From: an uncultured Bacteroidales bacterium
Lineage (GTDB): Bacteria; Bacteroidota; Bacteroidia; Bacteroidales; Bacteroidaceae
DNA: 64,000 nt
NCBI GenBank assembly: GCA_902768125.1
Contig: CACXKA010000002.1
Span: 1 to 64,000 of the forward strand
Direction: 5' to 3'
The notes beneath the pieces were generated by a model. The model worked only from the letters and a program-made list of their open reading frames with translations. It did no database searches and was not told the origin of the DNA. How positions within the stretch are numbered: position 1 is the first letter of the stretch; the number at the start of each line of letters is the position of its first letter. A program made the translations under genes and the position numbers. Of this stretch, positions 48,169 through 56,074 are shown piece after piece.

Positions 48169-49931
48169 CATATTGGTTTGACAACTTCTTTCAGCCAAGC
48201 CTTGTGCTCTTCGTCGAGACGTGGGGCAAGGCGGTTATAGACGGTTTGTTGATAGTTGTTGAACCATTGGCGCTCTTCCTCTGTGAGCATCTCCACAAGG
48301 ATGGGAGAGGTGAGGATGGGACAGAGGGTCAGGTGCTCGAAAGTGTAGTAGGGACCATAAGTGATGCCCTCTGTGGCTTCGACCACAAGCAGGGTGTCTT
48401 CGTGGCGCACCCCATGACTGCCCTCGATATAGATGCCGGGTTCATCTGTGATGGTCATGCCAGGAAGTAGGGGAGTGGGTCGCCATTGCATACGGAACTG
48501 GTGCAAGTCGATGGCTTCGTGGACAGACATGAATTGCCCGACTCCGTGACCTGTGCCGTGCAGGTAGTTGATGCCGTATTTCCACATGGCTTCGCGGGCA
48601 AGCACATCGAGTTGGGTGCCACAAGTACCTTTGGGGAAGACGGCAGAGCCCAGACGAATCCAACCTTTCAGCACGAGAGTGTAATCACGTTGCATCTCCC
48701 AAGTGAGGGACCCTAATGGAATGGTTCGGGTAATGTCGGTGGTGCCGTCGAGGTACTGGCCGCCAGAATCAATCAGCAGCAATCCTTCGGGTTTGACGGG
48801 AATGTCCGTTTCAGGTGTCGGATCGTAGTGGACGATGGCACCATGATGGGCATACCCCATGATGCTTTCGAAGCTGAGCCCTTTGAACAACGGCTGTTCT
48901 GCACGGAAGGCTTCCAACTTTTTGGCAAGGGATAACTCCGTCTGACCACCTTTGGGTACATTCTCCAATGTCCACTTCATCCATTTCACCATCGCCACGC
49001 CGTCCTTTTCCATCGCGTTGCGGAAACCCCTGATTTCCGTCTCGTTCTTGATGATGAGCATCTGTTCCACCACGCTTTCCTTACGGATAGGATGATGGAT
49101 GGCGGAATAGACGGCATAGTTCGTCTTCTCAGGTTGCACATAGACGGGCAGGTCGAGTGCCTGAAGGTCGGGGATAATATCGTTGTATTCACGAATGCTC
49201 ACTCCCTCACTCTTCAGATAATCAGCCACCTCTGGGGTGACTTTTTCCTTACATATATATAATAAGGTCTCGGAAGGGGTGATGAGGACATAACCGAGAA
49301 TGAAAGGCGTGTATGCCACATCGTCACCACGCAGGTTGAGTGTCCAAGCCACTTCTTCGAGGCTCGGGAGGAGGATGGCATGCTGTCCGATTTTCTGACG
49401 GATGCGCTGAAGCTTGGAGGCAGCACTTTCGCCAGCATATTCCAATCCTTGGATAAAGGCTTTGTTCTGTGGAATGGGTGGACGGCCTGTCCAGATTTCT
49501 TCGTAAGGGTCGAGGTCGGTGCGAAGGGTGAGGCCGTAGACTTTCAGTTCCTGCTCCAGACTTTCCACGTCGGAGGTGGTGTTGACCCATCCATCGACAC
49601 CCACGACACTACCATTGGGCAGGACTGACCCTAACCACTCAGCAATAGTGGGCGTACCCTCTATCTTTTCCTTCATCAGCACGAAGTCGGTGCCAGCCAA
49701 TTGTTCGGTGGCTTGGATGAAATAGCGGGAGTCCGTCCACAGGGCAGCTTGGTCGAGTGTGACCACCGCCGTACCTGCTGAACCTGTGAAACCGCTGAGC
49801 CATCGACGAGCCTTCCATCGTTCGGGCACATACTCGCCGGCATGTGGGTCGGTGCTGGGCGTGATGAAGGCGTGGATGCCTTCCCGTTGCATGAGGCGAC
49901 GTAGCGCTGTTATTCGTTCTGTTGCTTTCAA
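48168..49931 (-). CDS. pepP: Xaa-Pro aminopeptidase (M24B)
   Basis: A 587-residue cytosolic metallopeptidase removing N-terminal residues before proline. It has two creatinase-like N-terminal domains (beginning ITALRRLMQREGIHAFITPSTDPHAGEYV) and a C-terminal pita-bread domain with LLLIDSGGQYLDGTTDITRT (two metal aspartates), HGTGHGVGQFMSVHE (metal His) and ITDEPGIYIEGSHGVRHEDT (two Glu). The start is probably a TTG giving MKATERIT: the frame reads further upstream but runs into the TATCTTTG promoter element, and the next ATG would cut the first domain. Eukaryote-like length is normal for this subgroup. Confidence 0.93.
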   Translation of the reverse strand: MKATERITALRRLMQREGIHAFITPSTDPHAGEYVPERWKARRWLSGFTGSAGTAVVTLDQAALWTDSRYFIQATEQLAGTDFVLMKEKIEGTPTIAEWLGSVLPNGSVVGVDGWVNTTSDVESLEQELKVYGLTLRTDLDPYEEIWTGRPPIPQNKAFIQGLEYAGESAASKLQRIRQKIGQHAILLPSLEEVAWTLNLRGDDVAYTPFILGYVLITPSETLLYICKEKVTPEVADYLKSEGVSIREYNDIIPDLQALDLPVYVQPEKTNYAVYSAIHHPIRKESVVEQMLIIKNETEIRGFRNAMEKDGVAMVKWMKWTLENVPKGGQTELSLAKKLEAFRAEQPLFKGLSFESIMGYAHHGAIVHYDPTPETDIPVKPEGLLLIDSGGQYLDGTTDITRTIPLGSLTWEMQRDYTLVLKGWIRLGSAVFPKGTCGTQLDVLAREAMWKYGINYLHGTGHGVGQFMSVHEAIDLHQFRMQWRPTPLLPGMTITDEPGIYIEGSHGVRHEDTLLVVEATEGITYGPYYTFEHLTLCPILTSPILVEMLTEEERQWFNNYQQTVYNRLAPRLDEEHKAWLKEVVKPI

Positions 49932-49982
49932 ATTGTTATTATTTCTGCGTGAAACCGCTATTTTTCTGCTGTAAATTTTCCA

Positions 49983-49990
49983 CAAAGATA
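49983..49990 (-). promoter_or_regulatory. -7 element of pepP
   Basis: The minus strand reads TATCTTTG. It lies about 52 bases before the TTG start used here, which argues against any start further upstream. Confidence 0.6.
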
Positions 49991-50050
49991 GTCGTTTTTG
50001 AGTAATTTTGAAACTTTTTCTTAAAAAAAGATATTTTTTTGTTAGATTTT

Positions 50051-50081
50051 TTGCAGATTTTGTAGAAAAAGTCTAACTTTG
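50051..50081 (+). promoter_or_regulatory. Promoter of gdhA
   Basis: TTG at 50051, a 20-bp spacer, then TAACTTTG at 50074-50081. The leader is about 100 nt. Confidence 0.7.
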
Positions 50082-50191
50082 CACCCGAAATCATGAAACG
50101 CAGACACGAAACACGTCTTTGAGACTCGTTTCTGGGCAGAATGAATCAATAGAAATTTACTTATTAACCAATAACATTAAAACCATTAAAC

Positions 50192-51535
50192 ATGGACGCA
50201 AAGAAAGTATTGGAAGACCTTAAGCGTCGCTTTCCAAATGAACCTGAGTATCATCAGGCAGTAGAAGAAGTTCTCGGAACAATCGAGGATGAGTACAACA
50301 AGCACCCAGAGTTCGACAAGGTGAACTTGATCGAGCGTCTCTGCATTCCAGATCGCGTATATCAGTTCCGCGTTACTTGGATGGACGACAAGGGTCAGAT
50401 TCAGACCAACATGGGTTACCGCATCCAGCACAACAATGCCATTGGCCCTTACAAGGGTGGTATCCGTTTCCACAGCTCTGTGAACCTCGGTATCTTGAAG
50501 TTCCTCGCATTCGAGCAGACTTTCAAGAACTCACTCACTACACTCCCAATGGGTGGTGGTAAGGGTGGTTCAGACTTCTCTCCACGTGGCAAGAGCAACG
50601 CTGAAGTGATGCGTTTCTGCCAGGCTTTCATGCTTGAGTTGGGTCGCCACATCGGTCCAGACATCGACGTTCCAGCAGGTGACATCGGCGTAGGTGGCCG
50701 TGAGGTAGGTTACATGTTCGGTATGTACAAGAAGCTCACTCGCGAGTACAGCGGTGTGCTCACTGGTAAGGGTCTTGAGTTCGGTGGTTCACTCATCCGT
50801 CCTGAGGCTACTGGTTATGGTACAGTTTACTTCCTCCGCGCTATGTTGAAGACTAAGGGCGACGAAGTGAAGGGTAAGAAGGTGCTCATCTCTGGTGCAG
50901 GTAACGTGGCTCAGTATGCTGCTGAGAAGGTGCTCCAGCTCGGTGGTATTCCAATGACAATGTCTGACTCTAACGGTTACATCTACGACCCAGACGGTAT
51001 CACTCGTGAGAAGCTCGACTACATCATGGAGCTCAAGAACGTTTATCGTGGCCGTATCAAGGAATATGTTGACAAGTACCCAACCGCTAAGTATGTTGGT
51101 GACGGTGCAAAGCCTTGGTTCGAGAAGGGCGCTCAGATCGCTCTCCCATGCGCTACTCAGAACGAGTTGAACGAAGAGGCTGCAAAGGCACTCGTTGCAA
51201 ACGGCGTGATCGCTGTGGCTGAAGGTGCTAACATGCCTTCTACTCCAGGTGCAATTCGCGTATTCCAGGAGGCTAAGATCCTTTACTCTCCAGGTAAGGC
51301 TTCTAACGCAGGTGGTGTATCTGTATCAGGTCTTGAGATGTCTCAGAACTCAGAGCGTCTGTCTTGGACTTCTGAGGAAGTTGACGCTAAGCTCCTCTGG
51401 ATCATGGAGAACATCCACGAGAACTGCGTGAAGTACGGCACAGAGGCTGACGGCTATGTAAACTACGTGAAGGGTGCAAACGTTGCCGGCTTCATGAAGG
51501 TTGCCAAGGCTATGATGGCTCAGGGTATCGTATAA
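50192..51535 (+). CDS. gdhA: Glutamate dehydrogenase (hexameric, class I)
   Basis: A 447-residue enzyme joining ammonia and 2-oxoglutarate to give glutamate. The active-site blocks are GPYKGGIRFHSSVNLGILKF, TTLPMGGGKGGSDFSPRGKS (catalytic Lys) and DVPAGDIGVGGREVGYMFG. The nucleotide-binding motif is ISGAGNVAQYAAEK near residue 234. The size and motifs fit the small NADP-preferring class. Codon use is strongly biased towards a small set, unlike the flanking genes, as expected for a very highly expressed gene. It is monocistronic: its own promoter upstream and a strong terminator downstream. Confidence 0.97.
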   Translation: MDAKKVLEDLKRRFPNEPEYHQAVEEVLGTIEDEYNKHPEFDKVNLIERLCIPDRVYQFRVTWMDDKGQIQTNMGYRIQHNNAIGPYKGGIRFHSSVNLGILKFLAFEQTFKNSLTTLPMGGGKGGSDFSPRGKSNAEVMRFCQAFMLELGRHIGPDIDVPAGDIGVGGREVGYMFGMYKKLTREYSGVLTGKGLEFGGSLIRPEATGYGTVYFLRAMLKTKGDEVKGKKVLISGAGNVAQYAAEKVLQLGGIPMTMSDSNGYIYDPDGITREKLDYIMELKNVYRGRIKEYVDKYPTAKYVGDGAKPWFEKGAQIALPCATQNELNEEAAKALVANGVIAVAEGANMPSTPGAIRVFQEAKILYSPGKASNAGGVSVSGLEMSQNSERLSWTSEEVDAKLLWIMENIHENCVKYGTEADGYVNYVKGANVAGFMKVAKAMMAQGIV

Positions 51536-51552
51536 TCGACACTCAATATAAG

Positions 51553-51588
51553 AAAAACGCATCGTGTATTTGCACGGTGCGTTTTTTT
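51553..51588 (+). terminator. gdhA terminator
   Basis: AAAAACGCATCGTG pairs with CACGGTGCGTTTTT (one wobble) around TATTTG, followed by a T-run. Its loop and 3' arm also contain the -33 TTTG of the next promoter. Confidence 0.85.
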
Positions 51589-51600
51589 GTTGTACCTTTG
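51569..51600 (+). promoter_or_regulatory. Promoter of metY, overlapping the gdhA terminator
   Basis: TTTG at 51569-51572, a 20-bp spacer, then TACCTTTG at 51593-51600. The ATG follows 27 bases later. Confidence 0.7.
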
Positions 51601-51627
51601 CACATCGAAAGCAATAAATCCAACAAT

Positions 51628-52905
51628 ATGAAGAAGAATCTTGAGACCATCTGCATTCATGGCGGATGGAAACCTACGAAGGGTGAGCCTCAGCAGCTGC
51701 CCATTTATCAGAGTACAACGTTCAAGTATGAGACCAGTGAGCAGATGGCTCGTCTGTTCGACTTGAAGGACAGCGGTTATTTCTACACGCGTCTGGCGAA
51801 CCCGACGAACGACATGGTGGCGAAGAAGATTGCTGCCCTCGAGGGTGGTGTGGGTGCGATGCTGACGTCGAGCGGACAGGCTGCCAATTTCTATGCGGTG
51901 TTCAACATCTGTCAGGCGGGCGACCACTTCATCACGTCGAACAGCATCTATGGCGGCACGTACAACCTCTTTGGTGTGACGATGAAGAAGCTCGGCATCG
52001 AGTGCACGTTCATCGACCCTGACTGGGACGACGAGCGCATCGAGAAGGAGTTCCGTCCTAACACGAAGTGCTTCTTTGGCGAGACCATCAGCAACCCTGG
52101 CGGCAACGTGTTCGACATCGAGCGTTTTGCCAAGATGGCGCACAAGCATGGGGTGCCACTGATTGTGGACAACACGTTCGCTACGCCTATCAATTGCCGT
52201 CCGTTCGAGTGGGGTTGTGACATCGTGACGCACTCCACGACGAAGTATATGGATGGTCATGCGACGCAAGTGGGTGGCTGTGTGGTGGACAGCGGCAACT
52301 TCGACTGGGATGCTTACGCTGACAAGTTCCCTGGCCTGACCACGCCCGATGAGAGCTATCACGGACTGACTTACACGAAGGCGTTTGGCAAGATGGCTTA
52401 CATGACCAAGCTCGTGGCTCAGCTGATGCGCGACCTCGGTTCCATCCCTGCTCCTCAGAATGCTTTCCTGCTGAATCTTGGACTGGAGACGCTTCACCTC
52501 CGTATGCGTCAGCACTGTGAAAATGCGCAGAAGGTGGCTGAATGGTTGGAGAAGAATCCGAAGGTGGGTTGGATCAACTATTGTGGTCTTCCTTCCAATA
52601 AATATTATGCACTGGGTCAGAAGTACCTGCCTAACGGCTCTTGCGGTGTCATCGCTTTCGGTTTAAAGGGAAGCCGTGAGGAGGCTATCAAGTTCATGGA
52701 CAACCTCGACTTCATCTCCATCGTGACGCATGTGGCTGATGCCCGCACTTGTGTGCTGCATCCAGCCAGCCACACCCACCGTCAACTCTCCGACGAGCAG
52801 TTGCGTGAGGCAGGTGTGGCTCCCGACCTTGTGCGTCTCTCAGTCGGCATCGAGAATGCGGAAGACATCATTGCCGACTTGGAACAGGCAATGGCAAAGA
52901 TGTAA
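51628..52905 (+). CDS. metY: O-acetylhomoserine aminocarboxypropyltransferase / sulfhydrylase-like PLP enzyme
   Basis: A 425-residue Cys/Met metabolism PLP enzyme. The start MKKNLETICIHGGWKPT and the blocks LPIYQSTTFKYETSEQMA, YFYTRLANPTNDMVAKKIAALEGG, LTSSGQAANFYAVF and THSTTKYMDGHATQVGG (Schiff-base Lys near residue 204) are those of O-acetylhomoserine sulfhydrylases, which make homocysteine from O-acetylhomoserine and sulfide. The C-terminal VADARTCVLHPASHTHRQLS also fits. Methionine gamma-lyase is a close relative and cannot be excluded from sequence alone. I used the ATG after the promoter. It is a single-gene unit ending in a strong terminator. Confidence 0.9.
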   Translation: MKKNLETICIHGGWKPTKGEPQQLPIYQSTTFKYETSEQMARLFDLKDSGYFYTRLANPTNDMVAKKIAALEGGVGAMLTSSGQAANFYAVFNICQAGDHFITSNSIYGGTYNLFGVTMKKLGIECTFIDPDWDDERIEKEFRPNTKCFFGETISNPGGNVFDIERFAKMAHKHGVPLIVDNTFATPINCRPFEWGCDIVTHSTTKYMDGHATQVGGCVVDSGNFDWDAYADKFPGLTTPDESYHGLTYTKAFGKMAYMTKLVAQLMRDLGSIPAPQNAFLLNLGLETLHLRMRQHCENAQKVAEWLEKNPKVGWINYCGLPSNKYYALGQKYLPNGSCGVIAFGLKGSREEAIKFMDNLDFISIVTHVADARTCVLHPASHTHRQLSDEQLREAGVAPDLVRLSVGIENAEDIIADLEQAMAKM

Positions 52906-52930
52906 GGAATACTACTCATTACAAAAGATA

Positions 52931-52966
52931 AAGAGGATTGGCAGTAATGCCAGTCCTCTTGTTTTT
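52931..52966 (+). terminator. metY terminator
   Basis: AGAGGATTGGCA pairs with TGCCAGTCCTCT (one wobble) around GTAA, followed by TGTTTTT. Confidence 0.85.
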
Positions 52967-53002
52967 CAATAACCCACGCTTCTCAGCAGAGGCAGGTTAT
53001 TG
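52967..53002 (-). repeat. Dispersed repeat family 1, copy d (reverse)
   Basis: On the minus strand it reads CAATAACCTGCCTCTGCTGA followed by GAAGCGTGGGTTATTG. It lies directly against the metY terminator. Confidence 0.75.
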
Positions 53003-53049
53003 ATTTAAGTTCCGGAAGTAGAGTTATTCATCATTTCACTTCAGATTTT

Positions 53050-53078
53050 TTGTTGTGTCGGCAGTTTTTGTACTTTTG
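53050..53078 (+). promoter_or_regulatory. Promoter-like element ahead of the 21-bp array
   Basis: TTG at 53050, an 18-bp spacer, then TACTTTTG at 53071-53078. No ORF follows; the downstream sequence is the tandem array. Confidence 0.4.
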
Positions 53079-53091
53079 TGCCCGAAAGCAT

Positions 53092-53221
53092 CTATGTTGC
53101 TAAATTAGCAACACAAGTTTCTAAGTTGGCAACATAAGTTTCTGAGTTAGCAACACAAGTTTCTAAGTTGGCAACATAAGTTTCTGAGTTAGCAACATAA
53201 GTTTCCAACTTAGCAACATAG
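53092..53221. repeat. 21-bp tandem array bounded by inverted ends
   Basis: Five and a half units alternate TTAGCAACACAAGTTTCTAAG-like and TTGGCAACATAAGTTTCTGAG-like sequence (each 21 bp). The block opens with CTATGTTGCTAA and closes with its inverse TTAGCAACATAG. The first 19 bases also fold as TGTTGCTAA/TTAGCAACA. No ORF is involved. Confidence 0.85.
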
Positions 53222-53339
53222 AAGAAACAAGGGGAAAAGGAAAATTTTATAGCGAGAGAATCCGTTTTTCAGTACGAGGGGCTAGGTTTTTTGCCTTCAT
53301 CATATCAACTTCCGAAAGTTGAGTTACAGATTAAAAAAT

Positions 53340-53455
53340 GTATCAAATTCCTCCTCTAAAAAGCCTCAAAAGACACACGAGAACCCCGTTTGTGTGCTTT
53401 TCCCCTCTCTTGGCGCACATATGAGTTGCGCAGAATTTCAACATCCAGTCATAGC
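53340..53455 (+). repeat. Dispersed repeat family 2, copy b
   Basis: CTCCTCTAAAAAGCCTCAAA, GTGCTTTTCCCCTCTC, GCGCACATATGAG and AATTTCAACATCC occur in the same order as in the copy at 57605. It ends just beyond the stop of the TraB-like gene that runs towards it. Confidence 0.65.
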
Positions 53456-53465
53456 CATGTTTTAT

Positions 53466-54443
53466 TCATTTTTTATATGGCGTTACAGTATATCCCAAGT
53501 CTTTCAATCTTTGCAGAATGCCTTTATCATGTTTAGTTGGTATAAGATGGGCCATACCAACAGCAATAAATGTACTTTGCTTTTGTATGGACGAAACTAT
53601 CTGGGGCATCCACTTCTCGTTTCTATCATGTATTATTTGTTTGGTATGTACTAAGGAATCCTGGTTGATAAGTATAGAAAACCGCTCTAAATCATGAAAA
53701 TAGTAAGCACTATCCGCCGCTAAATGAAAACGCAAAATAGAATCACGGTGTGTCACCTCTTCATATAATGCCAACACTTCTTCTCGAAGAGATTTGCTTT
53801 GTGTTTTATTCATAGAAGTGTCTTCCTCTTGTATTACTCCATCCAAAAACACAATTTTCTTCCCCTTTGCTAAAGTTTTGTTTTGTATCGCTAAATCCAT
53901 AAACATGTAGTCTTTGGATAATTCAATATGATTCTTTGTATTATGTATTAGTTTAGGGAATATCTCCGCATACAATGAAAGAATAAATGCATTTCTTATC
54001 ACATAGGGGCGATATTTCCAATCTGTGACATATGGGCGTAAAGCTTTTGTTTTCTCGCCCAAGATGTCTTCGTATGTCGTATCATTAGGCATCAATTCTT
54101 CCATCATTTGCGAGTTATCTGAACTTGTCATTTTGGCACCAAAGAAGCTTTCTATACAAACAGCGTCACATGAGTTGAACACAGAGTCCCATCCTTCAAT
54201 ATTTTCAAAAAAACTCTTATGCTGCAAATGCATCGTCCCAAAAACATAAGCAATTTCTTTCTTCTCGGCATTCTCGACTTTCCACATCAGAGTATGAGCA
54301 GATGTAGGGTCTATATATTGATAACTATCTTTGTTTACGACATGATTGCACGATGTCATAAACAGAACTATTGCTATGGATGGCAATAGAAACAAACATT
54401 TTTTGAGAATAGTCATAGTTGTATATTTGTCCATGGCACTCAT
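53466..54443 (-). CDS. TraB/GumN-family lipoprotein
   Basis: A 325-residue TraB/GumN (Tiki-like) protein with a lipoprotein signal (LFLLPSIAIVLFMTSC, lipidated Cys). The family's two signatures are present: AYVFGTMHLQHKSF near the N terminus and TFIAVGMAHLIPTKHDKGILQRLKDLGYTV at the C terminus. Such domains are predicted metal-dependent proteases or erythromycin-esterase-like hydrolases, and the bacterial role is unclear. The start at 54443 overlaps the previous stop (TAATG). A start at 54416 directly before the signal peptide is equally plausible. It is the last gene of a four-gene minus-strand operon and distantly resembles the second TraB-like gene upstream in the operon. Confidence 0.82.
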   Translation of the reverse strand: MSAMDKYTTMTILKKCLFLLPSIAIVLFMTSCNHVVNKDSYQYIDPTSAHTLMWKVENAEKKEIAYVFGTMHLQHKSFFENIEGWDSVFNSCDAVCIESFFGAKMTSSDNSQMMEELMPNDTTYEDILGEKTKALRPYVTDWKYRPYVIRNAFILSLYAEIFPKLIHNTKNHIELSKDYMFMDLAIQNKTLAKGKKIVFLDGVIQEEDTSMNKTQSKSLREEVLALYEEVTHRDSILRFHLAADSAYYFHDLERFSILINQDSLVHTKQIIHDRNEKWMPQIVSSIQKQSTFIAVGMAHLIPTKHDKGILQRLKDLGYTVTPYKK

Positions 54444-54931
54444 TATTTTTTCAGCCGCTTGTTGAGCAGGTTGCACAGCTTCTCAGGTTTCATGGTGAGA
54501 TTCGTGACTTGAATACAATCCTCAGCACCCATAAGGATTCGATTTATCTTACGGCCGATGCGGTCCATGCCCTTTGCCTCGCTCTTCTTCTTGGCTTCCA
54601 CGTCGGGCATGTAGTGAATGCGTATAACGTCGGATTTGGATAAATAAGCAAGGTCGAAATGGTGGATGTCTGCGAAGTTATATTCCTTTTTACCGACGAT
54701 GAGTTTATCGTCCGTGATGATGATAGCATGTTTATGTAATACCCGCTCACGAATAAGAACGGAAAGACCCCAAAGAAAGAACCCACCTGACAGCAACAGT
54801 AAAAAACAGTTCCAAAACAGAGGGCCTTTACCTTGAGAAAGAGGGATGATAGCAACTATTGATAATCCCAACAATATAAGAAGAGGGGGCAGAGCCATCC
54901 AGACCTTGTGATATAATTTGATTTCTTCCAT
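54443..54931 (-). CDS. Two-TM membrane protein with PH-like domain (STM3941-like)
   Basis: A 162-residue protein with two N-terminal membrane spans (PPLLILLGLSIVAIIPL and FWNCFLLLLSGGFFLWGLSVL) and a cytoplasmic domain of about residues 65-160. That domain's pattern, AIIITDDKLIVGKKEYNFADIHHFDL then DVIRIHYM, resembles small bacterial PH-like or YcxB-like domains. Function unknown. It sits between the two TraB/GumN genes in one operon, 50 bp after the first and overlapping the second by one base. I use the ATG giving MEEIKLYHK. Confidence 0.7.
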   Translation of the reverse strand: MEEIKLYHKVWMALPPLLILLGLSIVAIIPLSQGKGPLFWNCFLLLLSGGFFLWGLSVLIRERVLHKHAIIITDDKLIVGKKEYNFADIHHFDLAYLSKSDVIRIHYMPDVEAKKKSEAKGMDRIGRKINRILMGAEDCIQVTNLTMKPEKLCNLLNKRLKK

Positions 54932-54980
54932 TGTTGATTGTTTTATTTGCCTGCAAAAATGTTTGCTTTTCACATTAAAT

Positions 54981-56060
54981 CTATTTCACCGCCTCGACCG
55001 TGTATCCCTTGCGCCGCAGCATCGCAATCAGTCCTTTGTTGCCAAGGAGGTGGCGGGCACCCACGGCCACCATACACGACCCCTTGGCGATGTTCTGCTC
55101 GATGACGGGGAACCATGCCTGATTCATGGCTTGAGTAAGTGAGAGACTGTCTGGTATCAATGGATTTGGCATCATGGGATTGTCTGGGTCATTCTTCGCA
55201 TGATTCTCCAGCACATCATATAGGCTGCATGTGTCGTTCTCCAGATAGGCTGTTTCTATTCCCTTAACCCACTCCGGAATCTCGTCATTATTATTGTGTA
55301 TGCCTACGTAAAGCATCCAGGCTTGATACTTCAGCGGGATATTAGGACGCTGTCGTCGCGTTTTAGGGATTATAGGACCCTTTTCCCATTGTACGTGTTG
55401 CAACGCACTTTCCAATTGTCCAATCTCAATTCCTCGCTTGATGGCTTCCTGGTATAACACGACATCCGCGGTTCGAATGCCATAATACATCTTTGTCGAA
55501 TTGTATTCGGAAAGAAGGTCGAACCAATATTTCGGGGTCCTTTTCCAATACTCTGCAACACCCATCTTCTGGCTCAGGAATTGATGCACCTCCTGATACT
55601 GGGCCACGCTGTCGAAGAGGCTCTCGTAGGTAACGCCTTCAGGCATCAAATCCTCTTTTTCCGTATCCTTGTCCCATCTCGGAATCTCCGCGATACTCAT
55701 CTCTTTGGCAGCCAAACGATTCAAATCCTCTTTTTCCATATCCTTGTCGCATCCCAGATACTCCGCTATGCTCATCTCTTTGGTTGCCAAACGATTCGCC
55801 ACGGTCAAGTCCGTCTCGAAGTACACAGTCTTCACATTCGACAAGGCTTCATTGACGCCCTCAAAGCCAAAAATCTCCTCATGCGTGAAGCTGTGCCCAC
55901 CTCCGTGGCAAGTGCCAAAGAGGTATGATTTCTGAGCGAGTCCATTGCCGCTTATCTCCCACAGCCAGCCTGGATTGTCAGTTTTGGAATCGGAACAATT
56001 ATACGACGTCGCTGTAATGGCAGCGACGGCAAGGATGATTGGTAAGCTCATTTTCTTCAT
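54981..56060 (-). CDS. TraB/GumN-family secreted protein with an internal 25-residue duplication
   Basis: A 359-residue protein with an export or lipoprotein-like signal (LPIILAVAAITATSYNC). The TraB motifs are KSYLFGTCHGGGHSFTHEE near the N terminus and SCMVAVGARHLLGNKGLIAMLRRKGYTVEAV at the C terminus. Residues of about 88-137 contain two adjacent copies of a 25-residue unit (NRLATKEMSIAEYLGCDKD and NRLAAKEMSIAEIPRWDKD, each ending EKEDL), from a 75-bp tandem duplication. The gene starts at the ATG giving MKKMSLPI; the open frame runs further upstream through the neighbouring gene and is not real there. It is second in the operon, 14 bp after the hypothetical exported protein. Confidence 0.85.
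   Translation of the reverse strand: MKKMSLPIILAVAAITATSYNCSDSKTDNPGWLWEISGNGLAQKSYLFGTCHGGGHSFTHEEIFGFEGVNEALSNVKTVYFETDLTVANRLATKEMSIAEYLGCDKDMEKEDLNRLAAKEMSIAEIPRWDKDTEKEDLMPEGVTYESLFDSVAQYQEVHQFLSQKMGVAEYWKRTPKYWFDLLSEYNSTKMYYGIRTADVVLYQEAIKRGIEIGQLESALQHVQWEKGPIIPKTRRQRPNIPLKYQAWMLYVGIHNNNDEIPEWVKGIETAYLENDTCSLYDVLENHAKNDPDNPMMPNPLIPDSLSLTQAMNQAWFPVIEQNIAKGSCMVAVGARHLLGNKGLIAMLRRKGYTVEAVK
55646..55796. repeat. 75-bp tandem duplication inside the TraB-like gene
   Basis: Two copies start with TCAAATCCTCTTTTTCC at 55646 and 55721, exactly 75 bp apart, and differ at about a dozen sites. The duplication is in frame. Confidence 0.85.
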
Positions 56061-56074
56061 ATCGTTATGGTTTT

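Noticed and set aside
53092-53221. CRISPR array
   Set aside because: Units are directly adjacent 21-bp repeats without unique spacers, and there are no cas genes anywhere in the window.
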